A stretch of 64,000 bases of DNA, taken from the NCBI GenBank assembly GCA_963697915.1, contig OY969103.1, positions 2,356,001-2,420,000 on the forward strand, read 5' to 3'. A program made the position numbers and the translations under genes. The DNA is from VRUE01 sp963697915. Its GTDB lineage: Bacteria > Actinomycetota > Thermoleophilia > Solirubrobacterales > 70-9. Under the pieces are notes generated by a model. It was not told the origin of the DNA. It saw only the letters and a list, made by a program, of their open reading frames with translations, and did not search any database. Below, one piece after another: positions 27,260-37,581 of the stretch. Every line of letters begins with the position of its first letter. Positions within the stretch are counted from its first letter, which is position 1.

Positions 27260-28396
27260 TTAGACCAAGCCCTCGTTGACGACCGGCGCCACCTCGTCGG
27301 CGAAGGTGCGGATGCACTTCTCGGAGAGCTCGGCGGGAATCCCGGGTAGCGTCGGCCACATCACCAGCTCGGCGAAGGGGAAGGCCCGCCTCAGGCGCTT
27401 GATCCGCTCCGCGCACTCCTCCGGCGGGCCGACGATCAGCCGCTCACGCAGCGCCTCCAGGCGTGCGGGGTCCTCGTACTCGCCCAGCCCATAGGGAGGG
27501 GCCGCGGAGACCGCCCGCTTGGAGGCGACGTAGGCCTCGTCGCGCAGCTTCTCCCCGCTGCCCTCGGCGCCGCCGTAGCTGCCGGCGGCAACCCCCTCGG
27601 TGACTTCGCCATCACCCGCCCACATCGCGTAACAGCGCTGCTGGTAGATCCAGCCCGGCGCCACGTACTCTCGCCACTCTTCCTCCCAATCCCCGGAGGG
27701 CCAGCAGAAAGCCAGCAGGGAAAGGTGGAAGTCATCCGGGGTGCGGCCGTGAGCGGCCAGCGCCGGCGCCACCCGTTCGTCGTAGAGCGCACCGGCGATC
27801 TGCTCAGCGTCGACGTGCGCGTAGGCGAAGAGACCGTCGGTGAGGCGCACCGTGCGGTCGATCGCCCGTGGCGCCATCGCGCCGCCGAGCAGTGGCAGCG
27901 GCTTCTGGACCGGTGGCACGTTGACCGGGTATCCATCGGGGAGGCGCTCGCCGCGGAATCCGGCGCGAAGGATCTCCAGCCCTTCCTCCATGAGCCGCCC
28001 CCGGCTCTTGACGTCGACGTCGTAGACCTCGAAGTCGCGTGGGTTGGAGCCGATTCCGACGCCGACTGTGAGCCGCCCGTTGGAGAGCTGGTCGACGACG
28101 CAGGCCTCCTGAACGACCCGGCGGAACTGGGTGAGGGGGAGCAGGATGACCCCGGTGCCGAGCCGGATCGTCTCCGTTTCCCGCGCCAGGGCGGCGAGCA
28201 TCGGCAGCTGCGCGGGCAGGTGGCCGTCGGCGACGCCGTGGTGCTCACAGGTGAAGCAGGTCCGGAACCCGGCCCGCTCCGCGGTCTGCACGACAGCGAT
28301 CATGCGGTCGTAGAACTCCGGCGTCGGCAAGCTCCCCGGCACGTTGCGCATTTCGGTGAGCATGCTGTACTCGAGCGGAGACTCGGCGACGTACAT
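27260..28396 (-). CDS. LLM-class flavin-dependent oxidoreductase
   Basis: A 378-residue luciferase-like monooxygenase-fold protein. The TIM-barrel pattern is visible in VVQTAERAGFRTCFTCEHHG, ETIRLGTGVILLPLTQFRRVVQEACVVDQLSNGRL and VGVGIGSNPRDFEVYDVD. Such enzymes use FMN or coenzyme F420, and sequence alone does not say which. The start is placed at 28396 (MYVAESPLEYSML) because the open frame upstream is basic and unconserved. It converges on the short lipoprotein gene, with 22 bases between the stops. Confidence 0.85.
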   Translation of the reverse strand: MYVAESPLEYSMLTEMRNVPGSLPTPEFYDRMIAVVQTAERAGFRTCFTCEHHGVADGHLPAQLPMLAALARETETIRLGTGVILLPLTQFRRVVQEACVVDQLSNGRLTVGVGIGSNPRDFEVYDVDVKSRGRLMEEGLEILRAGFRGERLPDGYPVNVPPVQKPLPLLGGAMAPRAIDRTVRLTDGLFAYAHVDAEQIAGALYDERVAPALAAHGRTPDDFHLSLLAFCWPSGDWEEEWREYVAPGWIYQQRCYAMWAGDGEVTEGVAAGSYGGAEGSGEKLRDEAYVASKRAVSAAPPYGLGEYEDPARLEALRERLIVGPPEECAERIKRLRRAFPFAELVMWPTLPGIPAELSEKCIRTFADEVAPVVNEGLV

Positions 28397-28483
28397 CCGA
28401 CGATTCTGGCGGCGGCGGAGGTGCGGTGAAACGGGGCGAAGTGTCAAGCCTTGACCGCGAGGCAGGACGGCGCGGCGCGGCGG

Positions 28484-29401
28484 CTAGCTGACGCGCCTCA
28501 CCAGGCTCTCGAGCGCCTGGTCGAGCTCGGGATGCCGGAACTCGTAGCCAAGGTCGAGCGCCCGGCGCGGCATCACCCGCTGGCCGCCCCGCAGCACCTG
28601 CCCGAACTCACGCCCGAATTTGACGTCGAGCGCGAAGCCCGGCACAGGCACTACCGCCGGTCGGCCCAGGGCGCGGCCCAGCGCCTTCGAGAAGACCTTG
28701 TTGGAGACCGGGTTGGGGGCGGTCGCGTTGATCGTGCCGCTGACCCGCTCGTCGTCGAGCGCCCAGAGCAGGATCCCGACCTCGTCGTCGACGTGGATCC
28801 AGGACATGTACTGGCGCCCGCCGGCGATCGGGCCGCCGACGCCGAGCCGGAAGGGCGGCAGCAGCTCGCCGAGCAGCCCGCCGCTGGCCTCGAGCACGTG
28901 GCCGGTGCGGACGATGACGAGGCGCAGGCCGAGGCCGTCGGCTTCGTGCGCCGCCGCCTCCCACCCGCGCACCACCTCGGCGTCGAAGCCCTCTCCAGGC
29001 TCGGCCGACTCGTCGACGATCGCCTCGCCGCGGTCGCCGTAGAAGCCGATCGCCGACCCGTTGACGAGCACCCTCGGCTTCTGCTCGAGGCCGGCGATCG
29101 CCGCGACGAGGTTGCGGGTGCCGGTGCGGCGGCTCTCCAGGATCCGCTCTTTCGCCTCGTCGCTCCAGCGCTGGTTGATCTTCTCGCCGAGCAGGTTGAC
29201 GACCCCGTCGACGCCGGCGAAGGCCTCGGCCGGCGGCCGTTCCAGCATCGGCTCCCAGCGGTGCCAGGTGACGCCCGGGTTCGAGCTCCGCGCCCGCCGC
29301 GGGTCGCGGGTCAGGCCGACGACGGAATCGCCGCGGGAGAGCAGCGCGTCACAGAGCGCCGCGCCGATCAGGCCGCTGGCGCCAGTGACGAGGACCTTCA
29401 C
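28484..29401 (-). CDS. TIGR01777-family NAD(P)-dependent epimerase
   Basis: A 305-residue extended short-chain dehydrogenase (SDR39U1 type). The Rossmann motif VTGASGLIGAALCDALLSRG lies at the N-terminus, followed by LVNGSAIGFYGDRGEAIVDE and YMSWIHVDDEVGILLWAL, with ATAPNPVSNKVFSKALGRAL near the C-terminus. These are all family features. The substrate is unknown. The start is 4 bases after the malic enzyme stop on the same strand, so they form a two-gene operon. Confidence 0.9.
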   Translation of the reverse strand: MKVLVTGASGLIGAALCDALLSRGDSVVGLTRDPRRARSSNPGVTWHRWEPMLERPPAEAFAGVDGVVNLLGEKINQRWSDEAKERILESRRTGTRNLVAAIAGLEQKPRVLVNGSAIGFYGDRGEAIVDESAEPGEGFDAEVVRGWEAAAHEADGLGLRLVIVRTGHVLEASGGLLGELLPPFRLGVGGPIAGGRQYMSWIHVDDEVGILLWALDDERVSGTINATAPNPVSNKVFSKALGRALGRPAVVPVPGFALDVKFGREFGQVLRGGQRVMPRRALDLGYEFRHPELDQALESLVRRVS

Positions 29402-29405
29402 CGGC

Positions 29406-30863
<1,458 letters not shown>

Positions 30864-30872
30864 TGGCCGCGC

Positions 30873-30878
30873 ATCATA
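30873..30878 (-). promoter_or_regulatory. -10 box for the malic enzyme gene
   Basis: On the minus strand TATGAT lies 9 bases before the ATG at 30863, giving a leader of a few bases at most. Confidence 0.45.
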
Positions 30879-30927
30879 AGCCGGGCGGCGCTGGCCTCCG
30901 ACCGCGGGGTAGGCGAGACTGCCCTCG

Positions 30928-31545
30928 ATGGCGGCGGCGGCACTGGTCCTCTACGGCGTTTCCCTGGCGGTCACCTTCGGCCTGCGGGTGGCGGTCCAGC
31001 TGCGCCGCACTGGCTCGACCGGCCTGCACGGCATCCCCGCTGATGCCGGCCCAGTCGAGCGCCTGGCCGGTTTCCTCTTCGGCCTCGGCCTGGCGACTGG
31101 GCTGGCGGCGCCGGTGCTCGCCCTTCTCGGCCTCGTCGAGCCGATCCCGGCCCTCGATGGCAGCACCGGTCACGCGATCGGCATCGTTCTGGCCGTCGCC
31201 GGCATCGTCCTCACCTTCGGCGCCCAGCTGGCGATGGGCGATTCCTGGCGAGTCGGCGTCGACCCCGAGGAGCGCACCCAGCTGGTCACCGCGGGTCCCT
31301 TCGGCCTGGTTCGCAACCCGATCTACAGTGCGATGACCCCGACCGTCGTCGGCCTCGCGCTGATGGTCCCCAGCCCGGTCGGGATCGCCGGGCCGGTCAT
31401 CCTCGCGATCGCCCTCGAGCTGCAGGTGCGGCGGGTCGAGGAGCCATACCTCCTGCGGGTCCACGGTGAGGAGTACGCCACCTACGCCGCCCGGGTAGGC
31501 CGCTTCCTCCCCGGCCTCGGCAAGCTGCATATCGCACGGTCGTAG
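30928..31545 (+). CDS. Isoprenylcysteine/phospholipid methyltransferase-like membrane protein
   Basis: A 205-residue membrane protein with about five hydrophobic segments. The C-terminal half has the ICMT/PEMT-like pattern GPFGLVRNPIYSAM, then LELQVRRVEEPYLLRVHGEEYATYAARVGRFLP, which in the family forms the SAM pocket and catalytic region. The methyl acceptor in bacteria is usually unknown. It is divergent from the malic enzyme gene, with 64 bases between starts. The 3' side runs straight into a decayed gene. Confidence 0.82.
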   Translation: MAAAALVLYGVSLAVTFGLRVAVQLRRTGSTGLHGIPADAGPVERLAGFLFGLGLATGLAAPVLALLGLVEPIPALDGSTGHAIGIVLAVAGIVLTFGAQLAMGDSWRVGVDPEERTQLVTAGPFGLVRNPIYSAMTPTVVGLALMVPSPVGIAGPVILAIALELQVRRVEEPYLLRVHGEEYATYAARVGRFLPGLGKLHIARS

Positions 31546-31856
31546 CGCCAATTCGCCGCTCGCCAACACGGCGCGATCTCGGCAGAGCAACTGCGTGGCG
31601 CGGCGGTCGACGTGGTGGTGCCGGGCAACGGCGGGAAGGCGAGGCGGCGGGGGATGCGGCTGCACCAATCCACCTCCTCTTACCTGCTGCTGTAACGCTT
31701 CGGGACGGCATACCGGTCACGACTCCCGCCGCACGATCGCCGACCTGCGGCTGCGCCGGCTCGGCTACGACGTGATCCGTCTCAGCGAAGAGCAGGTCGC
31801 CGGCGACGCGGCGCGGGTCGCGGAGACGCTGGCCGCTGCCCTTAGAGTTGGCGCCG
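31546..31856 (+). pseudogene. Decayed DUF559-type (endonuclease-fold) gene
   Basis: No intact gene fills this roughly 310-base stretch, but fragments of one protein family are readable. Frame 31546 gives RQHGAISAEQLRGA, like the N-terminal helix-turn-helix of AbiEi/DUF559 proteins, then VVVPGNGGKARRRGMRLHQS, like their central motif, before TAA at 31693. In a different frame RTIADLRLRRLGYDVIRLSEEQV matches the C-terminal vsr-like part. The large internal losses and frame change indicate a relic. Such genes are repetitive in related high-GC actinomycetes (inference). Its end overlaps the polA promoter. Confidence 0.6.
31843..31848 (+). promoter_or_regulatory. -10 box for polA, leaderless arrangement
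   Basis: TAGAGT ends 8 bases before ATG 31857. This supports 31857 as the polA start rather than TTG 31848, which overlaps the box. Confidence 0.5.
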
Positions 31857-34502
31857 ATGCCCGCGGAGAAGCCTGACGCCACCGAGCCCGAGCTCTTCCT
31901 GATCGACGGCAACTCGCTCGCCTACCGCGCCTTCTTCGCCCTGCCGGAGTCGATCGGCACCAGCGACGGGCGGCCGACCAACGCGATCTACGGGCTCGCC
32001 TCGATGCTGGTCAAGATCATCGACGAGCACCATCCGGCCGGGGTCATCGTCGCCTGGGACGCGGGGATGTCCGGCCGCGAGGTCACCTACGACCTCTACA
32101 AGGCGCAGCGCAAACCCCGCCCCGACCTGCTGCGCGAGCAGTGGCCGCACCTGATGCCGCTGGTCGAGGCCTTCGGCTACACCAACGTCAAGGTCGAAGG
32201 GTTCGAGGCCGACGACGTGATCGCCTCGCTGACCAAGCGGGCGCGCGAGGCAGGCCTGCGGGTGATGGTCGTCACCGGCGACCGCGACGCCTACCAGCTG
32301 GTCGCCCCCGGGGTGAGGGTGATGAGCACCTCGCGCGGCATCACCGAGACCAAGATCTACGACGAGGACGCGGTGAGCGAGCGCTACGGGGTGCCGCCGG
32401 AGCTGATCACCGACATGATGGGGCTGCGCGGCGACACCTCCGACAACATCCCCGGCGTCCCCGGGATCGGCGAGAAAACGGCGACCCAGCTGCTGCAGCA
32501 GTTCGGCTCGCTGGAGGGGGTGCTGGAAAGCGTCGAGGAGATCTCCGGCGCCAAACGCAAGCAGAACCTAACCGAGCACGCTGACGACGCCCGCATGTCG
32601 AAGCAGCTGGCGACGCTGCAGTACGACATCGAGACCGGCGTCGACTTCGAAGCGGCGATGAACACCGAGCCCGACCGCGGCCCGCTGCGCGACTTCATGC
32701 GCGAGTTCGAGCTGCGCGCGGTGATGGAGCGGCTCGAAGAAGCGCTGCCCGACGGCGAGGCGGTGCCCGGGCGCAGCGTCGAGACCGAGCTCGAGGTCGA
32801 GGCGGTCGAGGCGACCCCGGAGCAGATCGAGGGCCCGGTGGCGATGGCGATCGCCGGTGACCGCTGGGCGGCGGCCGGGGCGGATCAGATCCTCGGCGGC
32901 TCGGCCAGCCTCGACGAGCTCGCCGTCGCCCTCGGCGGCAAGCCGCTCGCCGCCCACGACGCCAAGTCGCTGGGCGGCGGCCGTCACGGCCTGCTCGCCG
33001 CGGCGGCGCGCGAGGGGGTCGCGCTCGAGCTCGACCACGACACGATGCTCGCCGCCTACCTGATCGAGCCCCAGCGCCGCACCTACGACCTGACCGAGCT
33101 CGCCGCCGACGCCGGGATCGGCCTCGCCCGGCCGCCCGTGGCGAACGCTGGCGCCGAGGCCGACGATGACGCCCAGCTCTCGCTCGAGGAGGCGGGCGAG
33201 GCGGGGCTGGAGCCGGCCGAGGAAGCGCGCCTCGTCGCCACCCTCGCCGAAGCCCAGCGGCCGCGCATCGAGGAGTTCGAGCTCGAGCCGCTGCTGCGCG
33301 ACGTCGAGCTGCCCCTGGTCCACGTCCTGGCGGCGATGGAACGCGAGGGGCTGAAGCTCGACGCCGAGCGGCTGGCCGAGGTCGGCGCCGGCTTCGGCGA
33401 GCGGATCGCGACCCTGGAGAAGGAGATCTTCGAGCTGGCCGAGGAGGAGTTCACGATCGGCTCGCCGCAGCAGGTCGGCCGCGTCCTCTTCGAGAAGCTC
33501 GGCCTCTCGCGCAAACGGCGCGGAAAAACCGGCTTCTCGACCGACGCCCGCGTCCTCGCCCAGATCCGCGACGAGCACCCGATCGTCGAGAAGATCGAGT
33601 CCTGGCGCGAGCTGACCAAGCTGAAGAACACCTATCTCGACTCGCTGCCGGAGCTGATCGACCCGCGGAGCGGCCGCGTCCACACCACCTTCAACCAGGC
33701 GGCGACGACCACCGGCCGGCTCTCGAGCACCAACCCCAACCTGCAGAACATCCCGATCCGCACCGAGATCGGCCGCCCGGTGCGGGCCTGCTTCGTCGCC
33801 GAGCGCGGCGCCCGCCTGCTCTCCGCCGACTACAGCCAGGTCGAGCTGCGCGTCCTCGCCCACGTCGCCGACGAGGGCGTTCTGAAAGAGATCTTCGAGA
33901 AGGGCGAAGACGTCCACGCGGCGACCGCCGCCGAGGTCTTCGACGTCTCGCGCGACGAGGTCGACGTCGGCCAGCGCTCGAAGGCGAAGATGGTCAACTT
34001 CGGCATCGTCTACGGGCTGACCGGGTTCGGGCTCGCCGACCGGCTCAACATCCCGCGCAAGGAGGGGGAGGAGTTCGTCGCCCGTTACCTGGAGCGCTTT
34101 CCGGCCGTGCGCGCCTTCCGCGAGGAGGTCGTCGAGCGCGCCCAGGAGGAGGGCTTCGTGCGCACCCTGATGGGCCGCCGCCGGGCGATCCCCGAGCTGC
34201 GCTCGGGCAATCCCAACACGCGCTGGCTCGGCGAGCGGCTCGCGGTCAACACCGTGATCCAGGGCACCGCCGCCGACATCATCAAGGTGGCGATGGTGCG
34301 CTGCACCACCGCCCTGCGCGAGGCTGGGGTCGAGACCCGCCTCGTGCTCCAGATCCACGACGAGCTGCTCTTCGAGGGCCCGCCGGACGAGATGGATGCC
34401 GCCACCGACCTGGTCCGCCGCGAGATGTGCGCCGCCTACCCGCTCGACCCGGCGCTCGAGGTCGACGTCGGCGTCGGCAAAGACTGGCTCGATGCGAAGT
34501 AG
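31857..34502 (+). CDS. polA: DNA polymerase I
   Basis: An 881-residue repair and lagging-strand polymerase. The 5'-3' exonuclease domain (about 1-290) shows FLIDGNSLAYRAFFA, GFEADDVIASL and GDTSDNIPGVPGIGEKTA. The middle 3'-5' exonuclease-like domain (about 310-470) lacks the DxE catalytic motif (MAIAGDRWAAAG occupies that place), so proofreading is probably absent, as in other Gram-positive enzymes. The polymerase domain shows TGRLSSTNPNLQNIPIR, LLSADYSQVELRVLAH, KAKMVNFGIVYG and QIHDELLFE. Start chosen from the leaderless promoter. Confidence 0.95.
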   Translation: MPAEKPDATEPELFLIDGNSLAYRAFFALPESIGTSDGRPTNAIYGLASMLVKIIDEHHPAGVIVAWDAGMSGREVTYDLYKAQRKPRPDLLREQWPHLMPLVEAFGYTNVKVEGFEADDVIASLTKRAREAGLRVMVVTGDRDAYQLVAPGVRVMSTSRGITETKIYDEDAVSERYGVPPELITDMMGLRGDTSDNIPGVPGIGEKTATQLLQQFGSLEGVLESVEEISGAKRKQNLTEHADDARMSKQLATLQYDIETGVDFEAAMNTEPDRGPLRDFMREFELRAVMERLEEALPDGEAVPGRSVETELEVEAVEATPEQIEGPVAMAIAGDRWAAAGADQILGGSASLDELAVALGGKPLAAHDAKSLGGGRHGLLAAAAREGVALELDHDTMLAAYLIEPQRRTYDLTELAADAGIGLARPPVANAGAEADDDAQLSLEEAGEAGLEPAEEARLVATLAEAQRPRIEEFELEPLLRDVELPLVHVLAAMEREGLKLDAERLAEVGAGFGERIATLEKEIFELAEEEFTIGSPQQVGRVLFEKLGLSRKRRGKTGFSTDARVLAQIRDEHPIVEKIESWRELTKLKNTYLDSLPELIDPRSGRVHTTFNQAATTTGRLSSTNPNLQNIPIRTEIGRPVRACFVAERGARLLSADYSQVELRVLAHVADEGVLKEIFEKGEDVHAATAAEVFDVSRDEVDVGQRSKAKMVNFGIVYGLTGFGLADRLNIPRKEGEEFVARYLERFPAVRAFREEVVERAQEEGFVRTLMGRRRAIPELRSGNPNTRWLGERLAVNTVIQGTAADIIKVAMVRCTTALREAGVETRLVLQIHDELLFEGPPDEMDAATDLVRREMCAAYPLDPALEVDVGVGKDWLDAK

Positions 34503-34507
34503 GGCGC

Positions 34508-34945
34508 GTGGATAGGGGCCTGGCGGTCCTCTTGACCGCGGTCGCCGGCGGCCTGATCGCCCTGCAGGCGCCGATCAACGCCGGCCTCGGCAAGTCGACC
34601 GGCAGCCTGCCCGCGGCGCTCGTCTCCTTCACGATCGGCACCGCGGCGCTCGCCGCGATCGTCATCCTCAGCGGCAAGGCCGGCGGGCTCAGCTCGACCT
34701 TCGACGTCAGCTGGTACTACCTGCTCGGTGGCCTGCTCGGCGCGATCTACGTCCTCAACGCGCTGATCGCGGTTTCGGCGATCGGCGCCGGTGGGGTGGC
34801 GGCGGCAACGATCGCCGGGCAGCTCACCGCCTCGGTAGCGATCGACCGGCTCGGGTTATTCGGCCTCGACGAGGTCCCGCTTACGCCCGAGCGCCTGCTC
34901 GGCGTCGGCCTGCTCTTTGCCGGCACCCTGCTGGTCGTGCGCTGA
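34508..34945 (+). CDS. YdcZ/DUF606-type membrane protein (EamA-like)
   Basis: A 145-residue protein of four to five hydrophobic helices, with GGLIALQAPINAGLGKSTGSLPAALVSF at the N-terminus and GVAAATIAGQLTASVAIDRLGLFG near the C-terminus. This matches half-size DUF606 proteins of the drug/metabolite transporter superfamily, which often work as dimers. The substrate is unknown. GTG 34508 is 5 bases after polA. Its last 90 bases overlap the 3' end of the opposite-strand FAD reductase gene. Confidence 0.78.
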   Translation: MDRGLAVLLTAVAGGLIALQAPINAGLGKSTGSLPAALVSFTIGTAALAAIVILSGKAGGLSSTFDVSWYYLLGGLLGAIYVLNALIAVSAIGAGGVAAATIAGQLTASVAIDRLGLFGLDEVPLTPERLLGVGLLFAGTLLVVR

Positions 34946-36055
34946 GCCGTAGCCCGGGTCCGGCGGCGCGATCCGCAGGTAGTGATTGAACGACCACCTG
35001 ACGAAGCGCTTGAGCCCGACCATGCGGATCAGCGGCGCCAGCAGGCGCGGCGGGATCCGCGGCACGAGGCGCTGGACGCGCAGCATCCAGCGGAACTTCC
35101 ACTCGTGCGAGTCGTGGAACTCGGCGTAGTTGCTCGCCGCCTGCTCGCGGTCCTGCTTGCCCTCGACGACGCCGCGCAGCTCGCGTCCGAGGACGATGCC
35201 GAAGTAGAGCGCGGTCCTGATCCCCTCCGCGGTCAGCGGCAGGCAGTGGCCGGCCGAGTCGCCGGCGAAGAAGATGCCGCCCTCGGTCGAGTTGCGCAGC
35301 TTGTGCGGGATCCAGTTGCCCTGGTAGCGGACCCTGTCGGCACCCAGGTCTTCGGCGAGCAGCTCGGTCGTCTCGCGGACGTGGAAGCGGGGGTCGAAGG
35401 AGCCGACCCCGATCCGCACCTCGTCGCGGGCCGGGAAGGACCAGCCGTAGCCGGCCGGGACATAGCGGCGATCGATCCACACCTCGAGATCCTTGCTCTC
35501 GCCCTCGGGGTGGACCTCGAGGCCGCGCGAGAGCGGTGCGTTGGGCGGCTGGTAGCCGTCGCCGGAGGAGAGCATGCGGCGCCAGCCGAGCGCGTCGACG
35601 ACGAGCGGCGCCGAGAGCACGCCGCGGTCGGTCTCGATCGCGATCGTGCCGTCACCGTTGGCGGGCTTGGCGCGGCCGTTGACCTTGGCCGTCTCGAAGC
35701 GGGCGTCGCAGTCGCGCCAGAGCAGCGCGCAGAGCTCGCGGTAGTCGAAGGTCGAGAAGGTCCAGGGAAGCTGGAAGCGCTTGTCGCCGTGCGGGGTGTG
35801 GATCAGCAGCGAGGAGAAGCGCTGCCGCTCGGACTCCATCAGGCCGAGGACGCGCAGCCAGTCGGTCGGGACCCCGCAGGCGGAGGTCTGCCGCTCGCCG
35901 ATCTCGTAGCGGTCGATGAGCAGGACGTTGGCGCCGCTGCCGGAGAGCTCGCGGGCGACGGCGAGGCCGGCGAAGCTGGCGCCGCAGATCAGGACGTCGT
36001 AGGAGCCCTCGAGGGGGGTACGGTCCTCACCCCGCTTGGTCGCACGAACAGGCAC
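34856..36055 (-). CDS. Geranylgeranyl-reductase-like FAD-dependent oxidoreductase
   Basis: A 399-residue flavoprotein. The N-terminal FAD-binding motif reads LICGASFAGLAVARELSGSG, with GVPTDWL following, and the second FAD motif is FFAGDSAGHCLPLTAEGIRTAL. This layout is that of the geranylgeranyl reductase/halogenase-like family, which saturates isoprenoid chains such as menaquinone or lipid side chains. The Gly/Gln/Glu-rich last 30 residues run antisense into the YdcZ-like gene and look like a read-on tail. The GTG at 36055 is preceded by TACCCT at 7 bases. Confidence 0.82.
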   Translation of the reverse strand: MPVRATKRGEDRTPLEGSYDVLICGASFAGLAVARELSGSGANVLLIDRYEIGERQTSACGVPTDWLRVLGLMESERQRFSSLLIHTPHGDKRFQLPWTFSTFDYRELCALLWRDCDARFETAKVNGRAKPANGDGTIAIETDRGVLSAPLVVDALGWRRMLSSGDGYQPPNAPLSRGLEVHPEGESKDLEVWIDRRYVPAGYGWSFPARDEVRIGVGSFDPRFHVRETTELLAEDLGADRVRYQGNWIPHKLRNSTEGGIFFAGDSAGHCLPLTAEGIRTALYFGIVLGRELRGVVEGKQDREQAASNYAEFHDSHEWKFRWMLRVQRLVPRIPPRLLAPLIRMVGLKRFVRWSFNHYLRIAPPDPGYGSAHDQQGAGKEQADAEQALGRKRDLVEAE

Positions 36056-36062
36056 GACGTGC

Positions 36063-36068
36063 AGGGTA
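36063..36068 (-). promoter_or_regulatory. -10 box for the FAD reductase gene, leaderless arrangement
   Basis: On the minus strand TACCCT ends 7 bases before GTG 36055, in the 68-base divergent region shared with rpsA. Confidence 0.5.
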
Positions 36069-36108
36069 TCTGCCGCGACCCCCGGACGCGGCGGCGACGC
36101 CTGTTCTG

Positions 36109-36117
36109 TAATTATCT
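36109..36117 (+). promoter_or_regulatory. AT-rich -10 region for rpsA
   Basis: TAATTATCT at 36109-36117 ends 6 bases before GTG 36124 and is the only AT-rich block in the divergent region. The exact hexamer is ambiguous, but the placement matches the leaderless pattern. Confidence 0.5.
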
Positions 36118-36123
36118 GCCGCT

Positions 36124-37572
36124 GTGTCCGTGACCGATACGACCATTACCCCAACTGCCGGTACGCCCGTCGAGGGCTCGGGCGGCCTGCTGATCGAAGT
36201 CGACGGCAAGATCGTCCCCAACTACGCGGCGACGATGGTGTCCTTCGACGAGGGCGACGTCGTCAAGGGCAAGGTCGTGCGCATCGACAAGGACGAGGTT
36301 CTGGTCGACATCGGTTACAAGTCGGAGGGGGTCATCCCCTCCACCGAGCTCTCGATCCGCAAGTCGGTCGACCCGGCCGACGAGGTCGAGCTGGGCGAGG
36401 AGATCGACGCCCTGGTCCTCACCAAAGAGGACGCTGAGGGCCGCCTCGTCCTCTCCAAGAAGCGCGCCCGCTTCGAGAAGGCCTGGCGCCGCATCGAGGC
36501 CGCCGCCGAGTCGGGCGAACCGGTCGAAGGCAGCGTCATCGAGGTCGTCAAGGGCGGCCTCATCCTCGACCTCGGGGTGCGCGGCTTCCTGCCCGCCTCG
36601 CTGGTCGACATCCGCCGCGTCCACAACCTCGACGAGTTCCTCGGCCAGACGCTCGAGTGCAAAGTCATCGAGCTCAACCGCAGCCGCAACAACGTCGTGC
36701 TCTCGCGCCGTGCGGTGCTCGAGGAAGAGCGCAAGGAGGTCCGCGAGCAGATCCTCGGCCGGCTCCAGCCGGGCCAGGTCGTCGAGGGCAAGATCTCCAA
36801 CATCGTCGACTTCGGCGCCTTCGTCGACCTCGACGGGATCGACGGCCTGATCCACATCTCAGAGCTTTCCTGGAGCCACGTCAACCACCCCTCCGAGGTG
36901 GTCTCGATCGGCGACTCGGTGCGGATCAAAGTCCTCGACATCGACCGCGATCGCCAGCGCATCTCGCTCGGCCTCAAGCAGACGCAGGAGGACCCGTGGC
37001 AGCGGGTGATCAGCACATACCGGCCCGGCGACGTGCTCGAGGGCACGGTGACCAAGGTCGTCGCCTTCGGCGCCTTCGTCGAGATCCTGCCCGGCGTCGA
37101 GGGCCTGGTCCACATCTCCGAGCTCGCCGACCACCACGTCGAGAGCCCCAACGAGGTCGTCGAGCCGACCTCGACACTGAACGTCAAGATCCTCGAGATC
37201 GACGAGGAGCGGCGCCGCCTCTCGCTCAGCATCAAGCGGGTCGAGGGGCAGAACATGCCGATGGGCGACCTCGGCGAGCAGATCGCGGCCTCGGGCGCGG
37301 TCTCGGAGGGGGAGCCCGAGGAGTCACTGCCCGCGGGTCCTGTCGCCGGGGATGACTCTCCGGCGAACACCCCGGAGAGCTCACCCCCGGCGCCACCCGC
37401 GGAAGAGGCGTCCGAGGAGGCACCGCCGGAGCCCGTGGCCGAGGTGGAGCAGGCTGAGGAGGCGCCCGCCGAGCCCGTTGCCGAGGCTGAGCAGGCCGAG
37501 GAGCCTGTGGCCGAGGCAGAGGCGCCTGATGAGGCCGGGGACGAGCCCGAGGCGGACCCCGAGCAGGACTGA
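36124..37572 (+). CDS. rpsA: 30S ribosomal protein S1
   Basis: A 482-residue protein with four S1 (OB-fold) domains between about residues 35 and 375. Repeated signatures are VLVDIGYKSEGVIP, LILDLGVRGFLPASLV, FGAFVDLDGIDGLIHISEL and FGAFVEILPGVEGLVHISEL. Four domains rather than the six of E. coli is usual in high-GC Gram-positives. A 90-residue acidic tail of Glu/Pro/Ala follows, with repeats of EPVAE.EQAEE near residues 437-465. GTG start with a leaderless-type promoter. coaE follows 9 bases after the stop, a common rpsA-coaE pairing. Confidence 0.95.
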   Translation: MSVTDTTITPTAGTPVEGSGGLLIEVDGKIVPNYAATMVSFDEGDVVKGKVVRIDKDEVLVDIGYKSEGVIPSTELSIRKSVDPADEVELGEEIDALVLTKEDAEGRLVLSKKRARFEKAWRRIEAAAESGEPVEGSVIEVVKGGLILDLGVRGFLPASLVDIRRVHNLDEFLGQTLECKVIELNRSRNNVVLSRRAVLEEERKEVREQILGRLQPGQVVEGKISNIVDFGAFVDLDGIDGLIHISELSWSHVNHPSEVVSIGDSVRIKVLDIDRDRQRISLGLKQTQEDPWQRVISTYRPGDVLEGTVTKVVAFGAFVEILPGVEGLVHISELADHHVESPNEVVEPTSTLNVKILEIDEERRRLSLSIKRVEGQNMPMGDLGEQIAASGAVSEGEPEESLPAGPVAGDDSPANTPESSPPAPPAEEASEEAPPEPVAEVEQAEEAPAEPVAEAEQAEEPVAEAEAPDEAGDEPEADPEQD

Positions 37573-37581
37573 GCGGCGGCT

